A stretch of 64,000 nt of DNA, taken from contig JAUCBJ010004144.1 of the NCBI GenBank assembly GCA_032718475.1, positions 124,001 through 188,000 of the forward strand, given 5' to 3'. Positions within the stretch are counted from its first letter, which is position 1, and each line of letters opens with the position of its first letter. The notes below the pieces were generated by a model. It saw nothing but the letters and a program-made list of their open reading frames with translations, did not search any database and had not been told where the DNA came from. The translations under genes and the position numbers were made by a program. Positions 24,240 through 34,397 of the stretch are shown one piece after another. Source of the stretch: Nemertoderma westbladi (taxonomy: Eukaryota > Xenacoelomorpha > Nemertodermatida > Nemertodermatidae).

Positions 24240-27200
24240 TTCTCTATCTCGTGGAGTGGGTTAGAAGTTATAAATATGAAAATCGATGTCGTTTTTTGTA
24301 AAAAATCAGAGGAGATTTTAATAAATTAATGCTGAAAAACACCAAGGATTTTGACATGGCTTTAATACTCATTATATTCATGAAATAGCTGAAAAATTTG
24401 AGGTGAATTATTGTATCACATATTAACTTCGGCTCCAGCCGCTTTGGCAACACGATGAAACTATAATTAATATTATAGAACACAACAATATTAACAGGGA
24501 GATATGCTACTTATCTCTTCATTCTGAGAGCCTCAAAAAGGGGGTGTTCTGACACAATCAAAATGCATCCATCTCCAGGGGAAAGACGAAGCAAAGAACA
24601 GCTGATTACTTCTATAAATGTAAGTGTTACCTGCTCTTTTGACTTTCATTTAATATTGTCTATCTCTTGGAGTGGGTTAGAAGTCATGAATATGAAAATC
24701 GATGTCGTTTTTTGTAAAAAATCAGAGGAGATTTTAATAAATTAATGCTGAAAAACACCAAGGATTTTGACATGGCTTTAATACTCATTATATTCATGAA
24801 ATAGCTGAGAAATTTGAGGTGAATTATTGTATCACATATTAACTTCAGCTCCAGCCGCTTTGGCAATACGATGAAACTATAATAAATATTCTAGAACACA
24901 ACAAAATTAACAGGGAGATAGGCTACTTATCTCTTCACTCTGAGAGCCTCAAGAAGGGGGTGTTCTGACACAATCAAAATTCATCCATCTCCAGGGAAAA
25001 GACAAAGCAAAGAACAGCTGATTAATTCTATAAATTTAAGTGTTACCTGCTCTTTTGACTTTCATTTAAGATTGTCTATCTCTTGGAGTGGATTAGAAGT
25101 CATGAATATGAAAATCGATGTCGTTTTTTGTAAAAAATCAGAGGAGATTTTAATAAATTATTGCTGAAAAACACCAAGGATTTTATACTCATTATATTCA
25201 TGAACTATTTGAGATATTTAATACGATGAAACTATAATAAATATTCTAGAACATAACAATATTAACAGGGAGATAGGCTACTTATATCTTTACTCTGAGA
25301 GCCACAGATAGGGGGTGTTCCGACGCAATCAAAATTAATCCATCTCCTGGAGAAAGACGAAGCAAATAACAGCTGATTACTTCTATAAATGTAAGTGTTA
25401 CCTGTTCTTATGACTTTCGTTTAAGATTCTCTATCTCGTGGAGTGGGTTAGAAGTTATAAATATGAAAATCGATGTCGTTTTTTGTAAAAAATCAGAGGA
25501 GATTTTAATAAATTATTGCTGAAAAACACCAAGGATTTTGACATGGCTTTAATACTCATTATATTCATGAAATAGCTGAGAAATTTGAGGTGAATTATTG
25601 TATCACATATTAACTTCGGCTCCAGCCGCTTTGGCAATACGATGAAACTATATTAAATATTCTAGAACACAACAATATTAACAGGGAGATAGGCTACTTA
25701 TATATTCACTCTGAGAGCCTCAAAAAGGGGGTGTTTCGACGCAATCAAATTCATCCATCTCCAGGGGAAAGACGAAGCAAAGAACAGCTGATTACTTCTA
25801 TAAATGTAAGTGTTACCTGCTCTTTTGACTTTCATTTAAGATTGTCTATCTCTTGGAGTGGGTTAGAAGTCATGAATATGAAAATCGATGTCGTTTTTTG
25901 AAAAAAATCAGAGGAGATTTTAATAAATTATTGCTGAAAAACACCAAGGATTTTGACATGGCTTTAATACTCATTATATTCATGAAATAGCTGAGAAATT
26001 TGAGGTGAATTATTGTATTACATAATAACTTTGGCTCCAGCCGCTTTGGCAATACGATGAAACTATAATAAATATTCTAGAACACAACAATATTAACAGG
26101 AAGATAGGCTACTTATCTCTCCACTCTGAGAGCCTCAGAAAGGGGGTGTCCCGACGCAATCAAAATTCATCCATCTCCTGGGGAAAGACGAAGCAAATTA
26201 CAGCTGATTACTTCTATAAATGTAAGTGTTACCTGTTCTAATGACTTTCGTTTAAGATTGTCTATCTCTTGGAGTGGATTAGAAGTCATGAATATGAAAA
26301 TCGATGTCGTTTTTTGTAAAAAATCAGAGGAGATTTTAATAAATTATTGCTGAAAAACACCAAGGATTTTGACATGGCTTTAATACTTCATTATGTTCAT
26401 GAAATAGCTGAGATACTTGAGGTGAATTGTTGTATCACATATTAACTTCGGCTCCAGCCGCTTTGGCAACACGATGAAACTATAATTAATATTATAGAAC
26501 ACAACAATATTAACAGGGAGATATGCTACTTATCTCTTCACTCTGAGAGCCTCAAAAAGGGGGTGTTCTGACACAATCAAAATGCAACCATCTCCAGGGG
26601 AAAGACGAAGCAAAGAACAGCTGATTACTTCTATAAATGTAAGTGTTACCTGCTCTTTTGACTTCCATTTAAGATTGTCTATCTCTTGGAGTGGCTTAGA
26701 AGTCATGAATATGAAAATCGATGTCGTTTTTTGTAAAAAATCAGAGGAGATTTTAATAAATTAATGCTGAAAAACACCAAGGACTTTGACATGGCTTTAA
26801 TACTCATTATATTCATGAAATAGCTGAGAAATTTGAGGTGAATTATTGTATCACATATTAACTTCGGCTCCAGCCGCTTTGGCAATACGATGAAACTATA
26901 ATAAATATTCTAGAACACAACAATATTAACAGGGAGATAGGCTACTTATCTCTTCACTCTGAGAGCCTCAAAAAGGGGGTGTTCCGACGCAATCAAAATT
27001 CATCCATCTCCAGGGGAAAGACGAAGCAAAGAACAGCTGATTACTTCTATAAATGTAAGTGTTACCTGCTCTTTTGACTTTCATTTAAGATTGTCTATCT
27101 CTTGGAGTGGGTTAGAAGTCATAAATATGAAAATCGATGTCGTTTTTTGAAAAAAATCAGAGGAGATTTTAATAAATTATTGCTGAAAAACACCAAGGAT

Positions 27201-27860
27201 TTTGACATGGCTTTAATACTCATTATATTCATGAAATAGCTGAGAAATTTGAGGTGAATTATTGTATCACATATTAAGTTCGGCTCCAGCCGCTTTGGCA
27301 ATACGATGAAACTATAATACATATTCTAGAACACAACAATATTAACAGGGAGATAGGCTACTTATATCTTCACTCTGAGAGCCTCAAAAAGGGGGTGTTC
27401 CGACGCAATCAAATTCATCCATCTCCAGGGGAAAGACGAAGCAAAGAACAGCTGATTACTTCTATAAATGTAAGTGTTACCTGCTCTTTTGACTTTCATT
27501 TAATATTGTCTATCTCTTGGAGTGGGTTAGAAGTCATGAATATGAAAATCGATGTCGTTTTTTGTAAAAAATCAGAGGAGATTTTAATAAATTATTGCTG
27601 AAAAACACCAAGGATTTTATACTCATTATATTCATGAACTATTTGAGATATTTAATACGATGAAACTATAATAAATATTCTAGAACATAACAATATTAAC
27701 AGGGAGATAGGCTACTTATATCTTCACTCTGAGAGCCACAGATAGGGGGTGTTCCGACGCAATCAAAATTAATCCATCTCCTGGAGAAAGACGAAGCAAA
27801 TAACAGCTGATTACTTCTATAAATGTAAGTGTTACCTGTTCTTATGACTTTCGTTTAAGA
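24240..27860 (+). repeat. Higher-order repeat unit 3 (about 3,621 bp, rearranged)
   Basis: Begins in register with units 1 and 2 (24268 matches 20588), loses one monomer (414 bp) near 24390, is re-joined near 25000-25870, and then follows unit 2 at a constant offset of 3,621 bp (26582 matches 22961, 27395 matches 23774). A partial fourth unit follows to about 29200. Confidence 0.75.
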
Positions 27861-30041
27861 TTCTCTATCTCGTGGAGTGGGTTAGAAGTTATAAATATGA
27901 AAATCGATGTCGTTTTTTGTAAAAAATCAGAGGAGATTTTAATAAATTAATGCTGAAAAACACCAAGGATTTTGACATGGCTTTAATACTCATTATATTC
28001 ATGAAATAGCTGAGAAATTTGAGGTGAATTATTGTATCACATATTAACTTCGGCTCCAGCCCCTTTGGCAATACGATGAAACTATATTAAATATTCTAGA
28101 ACACAACAATATTAACAGGGAGATAGGCTACTTATATCTTCACTCTGAGAGCCTCAAAAAGGGGGTGTTCCGACGCAATCAAATTCATCCATCTCCAGGG
28201 GAAAGACGAAGCAAAGAACAGCTTATTACTTCTATAAATGTAAGTGTTACCTGCTCTTTTGACTTTCATTTAAGATTCTCTATCTCATGGAGTGGGTTAG
28301 AAGTTATAAATATGAAAATCGAGGTGGTTTTTGAAAAAAATCAGAGGATATTTTGATAAATTATTGCTGAAAAACCCCTAGGATTTTGACATGGCTTTAA
28401 TACTCATTATATTCATGCAATAGCTGAAAAATTTGAGGTGAATTATTGTATCACATATTAACTTCGGCTCCAGCCGCTTTGGCAACACGATGAAACTATA
28501 ATTAATATTATAGAACACAACAATATTAACAGGGAGATATGCTACTTATCTCTTCATTCTGAGAGCCTCAAAAAGGGGGTGTTCTGACACAATCAAAATG
28601 CATCCATCTCCAGGGGAAAGACGAAGCAAAGAACAGCTGATTACTTCTATAAATGTAAGTGTTACCTGCTCTTTTGACTTTCATTTAATATTGTCTATCT
28701 CTTGGAGTGGGTTAGAAGTCATGAATATGAAAATCGATGTCGTTTTTTGTAAAAAATCAGAGGAGATTTTAATAAATTAATGCTGAAAAACACCAAGGAT
28801 TTTGACATGGCTTTAATACTCATTATATTCATGAAATAGCTGAGAAATTTGAGGTGAATTATTGCATTACATATTAACTTCAGCTCCAGCCGCTTTGGCA
28901 ATACGATGAAACTATAATAAATATTCTAGAACACAACAAAATTAACAGGGAGATAGGCTACTTATCTCTTCACTCTGAGAGCCTCAAGAAGGGGGTGTTC
29001 TGACACAATCAAAATTCATCCATCTCCAGGGGAAAGACAAAGCAAAGAACAGCTGATTAATTCTATAAATTTAAGTGTTACCTGCTCTTTTGACTTTCAT
29101 TTAAGATTGTCTATCTCTTGGAGTGGGTTAGAAGTCATGAATATGATAATCGATGTCGTTTTTTGAAAAAAATCAGATGAGATTTTAATAAATTATTGCT
29201 GAAAAACACCAAGGATTTTGACAGGATTTTATACTCATTATATTCATGAACTAGCTGAGATATTTGAGGTGAATTATTGCATTACATATTATCTTTGGCT
29301 CCAGCCGCTTTGGCAATACGATGAAACTATAATAAATATTCTAGAACACAACAAAATTAACAGGGAGATAGGCTACTTATCTCTTCACTCTGAGAGCCTC
29401 AAGAAGGGGGTGTTCTGACACAATCAAAATTCATCCATCTCCAGGGGAAAGACAAAGCAAAGAACAGCTGATTAATTCTATAAATTTAAGTGTTACCTGC
29501 TCTTTTGACTTTCATTTAAGATTGTCTATCTCTTGGAGTGGATTAGAAGTCATGAATATGAAAATCGATGTCGTTTTTTGTAAAAAATCAGAGGAGATTT
29601 TAATAAATTATTGCTGAAAAACACCAAGGATTTTATACTCATTATATTCATGAACTATTTGAGATATTTAATACGATGAAACTATAATAAATATTCTAGA
29701 ACATAACAATATTAACAGGGAGATAGGCTACTTATATCTTCACTCTGAGAGCCACAGATAGGGGGTGTTCCGACGCAATCAAAATTAATCCATCTCCTGG
29801 AGAAAGACGAAGCAAATAACAGCTGATTACTTCTATAAATGTAAGTGTTACCTGTTCTTATGACTTTCGTTTAAGATTCTCTATCTCGTGGAGTGGGTTA
29901 GAAGTTATAAATATGAAAATCGATGTCGTTTTTTGTAAAAAATCAGAGGAGATTTTAATAAATTATTGCTGAAAAACCCCTAGGATTTTGACATGGCTTT
30001 AATACTCATTATATTCATGAAATAGCTGAAAAATTTGAGGT

Positions 30042-30046
30042 GAATT
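30042..30046. repeat. Target site duplication, left (GAATT)
   Basis: GAATT precedes the TG of the 5' LTR and is repeated at 47161-47165 after the CA of the 3' LTR. Removing the element restores a normal satellite sequence at this point. A 5-bp duplication is normal for BEL/Pao. Confidence 0.92.
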
Positions 30047-30184
30047 TGATAAATTATTTCACTATAAGGTATCATTTGTAGTTTAACTTTAACGTAAAAA
30101 CTTTTGAAAATCCGACGTATTTTGAGTAAGTTATAGTAATGTAATATTGCCTATTCATATTGTACACATAAAACCCTTAGGTAC

Positions 30185-30261
30185 TCTCGTGGCGTAGAGG
30201 TCAGATGGTTAAGGCGTTGGTTACATTACAGATAGGTTACGAGTTCGAATCCCGGTCGGGA
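30185..30261 (+). promoter_or_regulatory. tRNA-like segment with Pol III A/B boxes (5' LTR)
   Basis: A box TGGCGTAGAGG (30190-30200) fits TRGCNNAGNGG, and B box GAGTTCGAATCC (30241-30252) fits the B-box consensus. End segments TCTCG and CGGGA can pair as a short acceptor-like stem, but the T stem has mismatches and no clear anticodon arm forms. Best read as a tRNA- or SINE-derived internal Pol III promoter carried inside the LTR. Confidence 0.6.
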
Positions 30262-30333
30262 AATTTGTATTTTGAGGCCATTTATTTTCGTTTGGTGCTA
30301 ATTAGTGGACCAATGAGAAGCGTACAACGTAGC

Positions 30334-30565
30334 GAATAATGAGCCAGGCCAATCATAGGGCATAAATTATCTTATTGCTCAAATGTGAGGCAGTGGAAAA
30401 TTCTGCTAGGATTCCATGTCCCAGATTAGTGTAAGGGCCGGATTACGTTGAACGATGAGCTGGGCCAATCATAGGGCACAAAGCACTTTATTGCTCAAAT
30501 ACGAAGCTGTGGAAAATTCTGTTTAGTTTCCATGTGCGATATTTAGTATAAAAAGGCCGGTTTGC
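30334..30565 (+). promoter_or_regulatory. Tandemly duplicated core promoter block (5' LTR)
   Basis: Two diverged units 116 bp apart, each with GGCCAATCATAGGGC followed by a TATA-position sequence and GGCCGG. CCAAT boxes lie at 30349 and 30465. The first unit has lost its TATA (GTGTAAGGGCC) while the second keeps TATAAAAA at 30547-30554. Copy A has a single unit. Confidence 0.65.
30547..30554 (+). promoter_or_regulatory. TATA box, 5' LTR
   Basis: TATAAAAA followed by GGCCGG and a pyrimidine-rich start region about 25-45 nt downstream (TTATTATTCTTCTACAC). Likely the Pol II start of the genomic RNA. Confidence 0.6.
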
Positions 30566-32348
30566 CTTCGGTTATTATTCTTCTACACACCCTTAATGTT
30601 AGATTCAGATTCTCTTAGTAATTGTGATCTCTCTCTCTCTGTTAGTTTATTTCGGTTTCTTGTTGAAACTTTGTTTGATAAATCATTTTGTAAAACTGTA
30701 AATATACTGCAAATTCCTGAACGTGTTTTTTCTTTGGTCCAACTTGGGACAGCCAAACATCAGGAGGATGGCAGCCTAGACCGTTAGGCCGTAAGCAACG
30801 CAGGGAAGAGATGTCCACAACACGCTAGCGCCCACATTGGATTGACCGCGCACCCCCCTTTGCCCTTCGAAATACTCGACTTGCCATGCAGCGCCGCTTT
30901 GTGAGAAAAGTAAGACTTTGTTCGACGCCCTTGCCTGCCGTAAGACCTATAGATCAGGGTAAGCGTGACGCCGTCCTGGACGCCGCAAATTTAGGATCAA
31001 ATAATTATATTCAGACAGAAACACCCCCCCCCCCTTTGTCATGTCCTACGAACCCCTGGGTTAACCTGTACTTCCTACAGGTAGGCTACGAACTATTGCC
31101 ATTCGTCAGTACGCGAGTACATATTAGGTACGGACAGCATATGTTCCATAATTTAGTGATTCGTAGTACTGACTGTTTGGTACCGGTTCGCTTTGTAGAA
31201 CGTACATTAGTACCCCCCCCCCCCCCCCCTGTCTGGAGTTAGCTATTTGATCAGGCAAGGAGTATTTCTGCTACCGGCACACTGCTTGGCCTAGGGAGGT
31301 TTATTAATATCCTACCGCGCCTTGCCACGTACTGATAGGTATTGCTGCTAACTACCGCAGCAACAAAATTCTAGAATTAAATTAGTATACCAGATCAGCT
31401 AACGTACGGTAGCGATTAACCCCTATTTCTTATCTTACAACCAGAATCTGGTATTAGTGCCGATCACGGGTGTAGTTACTAACACCGTGGTTGCCCATTG
31501 GGTTGTGGATAGGAAGGAGAGAGCTTTGACGTCATTTGTGAGTATAAAGTTCTACAAAACGCGACTAGTTTATTTTAGTAGCTAGCGCACGGTATCATTT
31601 TAGTCAGAAAATCACTAAAACCTAGTAAAGGAATTACACGAAATTGTTTTATTTGTAACACACCCACACACACACGCCCTAAAACATACTGCCCTTAGAG
31701 TTCTACTAGCTATAGCGCACTATACATTATTTTAGGTAGAAGTTATCTGTATTTGTAAAATTAGGATCTGATATTTAGTTGCGGCAATAAGGAGTATTTC
31801 ACTTTCGTTATTAAACTGTTGTTTTCTGTCCAGCAGTATTGTTACATTTAGGCCTGACCCTTTAGACTGATTTCGTACAGGGGGATCAGTTATTGTTACA
31901 TTTAGGCACGACCCCTTTTCGACTGATTTAGGACAGTCAGTGTTGTTACGCTAGGTCTGTTAACCCACTAGCTCGTATATAAACCATATAAATCACACCG
32001 CGGCAAGTTACTGTATTTAGGACTGTCAGTGATAGTTAGGATTCGCTGCGCGGGGATTGTTTTCCCGTGAGTTTGGTCTGTTACTGTAACTGTACATCTG
32101 CCTCACCGGTTAGAGGACAGGTATCCTTTTGTCTAGTACGTAGGCATTAGACTCGCTCACGTACATAGAATAGATACTAGGCTCTGTTCCTCGCCAGTAG
32201 TCGTTTGTGTACTGTATCTGTTCATTTAGATATCCTGGACTGGGATTTGTTATCAGATACTGTACGAGCCCGTATACATTACTAGAGTCTCATAGTAAGA
32301 TACATCGTTACTAGGATCTGGTAAGCGGTATACTACTGGACCCTTACA

Positions 32349-33311
32349 GTAGGAAGTATTTATTAAATATCTCAACCGAAAGTGCGTGCGCATTTAAAGT
32401 GAGATATAGATAAATATCTGTTAGCTATTGTAAGTAGGAGATATTTAAAAATTAAGGTTAGTAAATTTAGTAATTTAGAACGTCCCCTGCTTCAGTAGGC
32501 TTTTAGGGTAGCTAGTACTTTCGTATTTAATATTTGACTAGCTAACAGTTAGTTTGTAGCACTTTGTTTTACGCCGTGTGTGTGCGGTGTTACCTTTCGG
32601 TACTTGAAAAGGTACATAGGGTTTAAAGACCAATTTGTATCGGTACCTAGGAAGATTTTTCGTAAGCGTAGAAGTAAAACTCTCACATTCGACCTTTTCA
32701 GGACTCAAGGACTCATTTCTGGACCGCTTCGAGGATTAGACCGCTTTTCGCAAAGTTTGGGAGACAATAAATTCGGCCGCGCCGCCGAAAACGGAAAGAC
32801 CCACGTCCGGTTTGTATTTGGGAATTTGTACGACTGGAAGATTAAAGGAACGTAAGTTTTACGACTCGCGTCGTTCAAACTTAAGAAAGCACAGTAGTAC
32901 TCAAAATTTGTGGGTTTCACTGTCTATTAGTAGTGATGTTGGTTCTTATTTTCCCGTTAGACGTTGCTGTTTAGCCTATTATTTGTATTGTTGATCTATA
33001 TTTTGGTAACGTATACCGTTATCTCATTTATTCGTACAAATTTAGCCGGTAGGCTAGATTACTACTTATTTTATTGTATACCTTTGTTAGTTTTATTCGT
33101 ACCGGTTAGGGTATATATATGATATATATATATATCAAGGTAAGTTTGACATTTGTACATTTCGACATTTTGACATTTCGACATTCTGACTTGTTGATTT
33201 ATTTGTACCGGTTAGGGTATATATATACTATATATACCAAGGTAAGTTTGACACTTCAACATTCAGACACTTTGACATTTTATTACCCGTACTTGACGTA
33301 TATAATAAGAC
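32349..33311 (+). other. Untranslated leader of copy B between 5' LTR and gag
   Basis: No ATG-initiated frame of note. The sequence right after the LTR (GTAGGAAGTATTTATT) shows no conventional tRNA 3'-end complement. A donor-like site AAC|GTAAGTTTT lies at about 32851 inside a 40-bp stretch resembling the donor region at 42670-42700. 33100-33300 holds a tandem duplication with two strong donors (next entry). Confidence 0.7.
33100..33300 (+). repeat. Duplicated leader segment with two splice-donor consensus sites
   Basis: Two units each start TACCGGTTAGGGTATATATA (33100, 33206), then an AT stretch, then CAAG|GTAAGTTTGAC (GT at 33140 and 33242) and a run of GACATTT-like words. Period is about 102-106 bp. 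Both donors fit the metazoan consensus closely. They lie 70-170 nt before the gag start, so splicing from them would remove gag-pol. Confidence 0.65.
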
Positions 33312-34370
33312 ATGAGTGACACACCCCATTCGACGAGATACCCACCTACCGACTATGACTCGTGCGACCCGGACAGATCGACAGTAGACGAACCAAGAAG
33401 GAGAACCCGAGATTCCACCGATGTCACACCGCTTGCGTCGCCTGTACCCCGAATGGAAATACCGGAAGCCGCAACGCGTGGCGACGGCAGAATCGAAGAT
33501 TTCCTTACCGTCCCGCAGACTAGATCGCGGGAACCGGACATGGTAAGTTCGACTGGAAGCCAGGAGAACGTTATTAGAAGTATAGGAGGACACATGGCCC
33601 AGATTACTCGGAACCTCAGAGAAGGTTTTCGCGTTTTACGCGAGTTAACCGCCCCGATGTCGAGATACGAGTTCTACACCTTACAGGTAAGGATAGAAGG
33701 TAGGGTACATGCCTCCGTTGATAAACTTAAAGGTTTACACGAACTTGCAGAGTTGCGTGGCGACAACTTTACGCAGGTAAAGATAGTAGACAAATTGGTA
33801 AGTGCGAGAGAAAGCATTATCCAGTTTAAGTCGGTGATAAGATTGGCTCAACAGGAGCAGTTCGACCAACTGCTAGGTGAGTCAGTTTCGGACGCGTTGT
33901 TACAACCCGAAGAGGAAGAAGAACTCTACTGCTTGGACGGAAGGTTGGAAACGCTCACCAATTTTCTTCGTAGATGCGGCGTACCGATCGACGAACCAGA
34001 AGTCGAACCGCGAGGGACGACGGAAGTTCTCACTACAGAAGGCTCGCGAGCCTACCAGCATCCACCTCTGGATAGATCGTTCGTTAGCGTACGGAGCGAC
34101 GTTGGCAATGTTGGCGACGTTAGTAGAACAGCGTCTGGAATTACTCGACAACAACAGGAGGTCGCACGCCGACAACAAGTCGCTGAGGAAGAAACACAAC
34201 GACAATTGGCGCAGATTGCCATCAAAGGAGAAAGACAGCGTAGAGAAGACGTAGCGAAACTTGCGAAACTTCAAGCGCAGGCTGAGTTCGAAGCATCAGA
34301 AATGTGGAGACTGGAGGAGGACTTAGCGCGAGAAGCGGCCGCGGCGGCAGCAGCCGACGAGTTAGCCTGA
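33312..34370 (+). CDS. gag: Gag N-terminal part, ending at an in-frame TGA
   Basis: Structural protein region of copy B, 352 codons, starting at the first good ATG after the leader (GACATGAGTG). The N-terminal 80 residues are polar and rich in Ser, Thr, Pro and Arg. A helical domain follows (about residues 90-220, including RYEFYTLQVRIEGRVH and LHELAEL). Palindromic unit 4 lies around residues 243-248. From residue about 275 to the end there is a charged, Gln/Ala-rich coiled coil running into an alanine-rich repeat. The frame continues past TGA at 34368-34370 and a second TGA at 34395-34397 into the large pol frame in the same register. Copy B therefore has one gag-pol frame interrupted twice. 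Gag of this type would form the particle and package RNA. Identification rests on position, coiled coil and continuity. Confidence 0.85.
   Translation: MSDTPHSTRYPPTDYDSCDPDRSTVDEPRRRTRDSTDVTPLASPVPRMEIPEAATRGDGRIEDFLTVPQTRSREPDMVSSTGSQENVIRSIGGHMAQITRNLREGFRVLRELTAPMSRYEFYTLQVRIEGRVHASVDKLKGLHELAELRGDNFTQVKIVDKLVSARESIIQFKSVIRLAQQEQFDQLLGESVSDALLQPEEEEELYCLDGRLETLTNFLRRCGVPIDEPEVEPRGTTEVLTTEGSRAYQHPPLDRSFVSVRSDVGNVGDVSRTASGITRQQQEVARRQQVAEEETQRQLAQIAIKGERQRREDVAKLAKLQAQAEFEASEMWRLEEDLAREAAAAAAADELA
34037..34056 (+). repeat. Palindromic element, unit 4
   Basis: Perfect palindrome core AGGCTCGCGAGCCT with A in place of the first G of the flank. Inside gag, read in the frame that gives GSRAYQ. 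Confidence 0.85.
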
Positions 34371-34397
34371 CAGGCGGCAGCTGACGAGTTAGCATGA
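34368..34397 (+). other. Two in-frame TGA codons in an Ala-rich gag repeat
   Basis: TGA at 34368-34370 and 34395-34397, 27 bp apart, inside near-identical repeat units and both followed by CAGGC. The next unit has CGA at the equivalent codon, so each TGA is one C-to-T change from arginine. Either decay, copied by the tandem duplication, or a readthrough site. Confidence 0.85.

Larger units (their letters stand above)
12288..30041 (+). repeat. Satellite array, block 2 with higher-order repeats
   Basis: Continuation of the same satellite in the same orientation. Order is irregular in 12288-16880; from 16880 to about 29200 monomers are organised in higher-order repeats (separate entries). 29200-30041 holds further monomers of both length classes. 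The array is then cut by retrotransposon copy B and resumes at 47161 in register. Confidence 0.93.
30047..32348 (+). mobile_element. 5' LTR of copy B
   Basis: Starts TGATAAATTATTTC and ends ACCCTTACA. It contains the tRNA-like segment, a duplicated CCAAT/TATA promoter block, two C-homopolymer runs (near 31022 and 31213), a CA microsatellite near 31665 and the U5-like end. Frames inside it, such as the one at 30886-31242, shift with C-run length between the two LTRs and are not conserved. The sequence just after the LTR has no TGG-starting primer site. Confidence 0.95.

Noticed and set aside
5531-30041. Dozens of 60-70 codon frames on both strands of the satellite (for example MPKRLEP... and MFRRNQ...)
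   Set aside because: They recur only because the monomer repeats. They overlap on opposite strands, vary in start and stop with single-base changes, and show no domain or codon signal. Treated as satellite, not genes.
30185-30261. A functional tRNA gene
   Set aside because: A and B boxes are good, but the T stem has mismatches and no anticodon stem-loop forms.
30886-31242. 118-codon frame in the LTR
   Set aside because: It passes through C homopolymer runs whose length differs between the two LTRs, so the frame is not conserved. Same for frames at 3999-4316 and 45707-46068.
32580-32855. 91-codon frame in the gag leader
   Set aside because: No ATG start, no similarity to known domains, and overlapped by an antisense frame of similar length.
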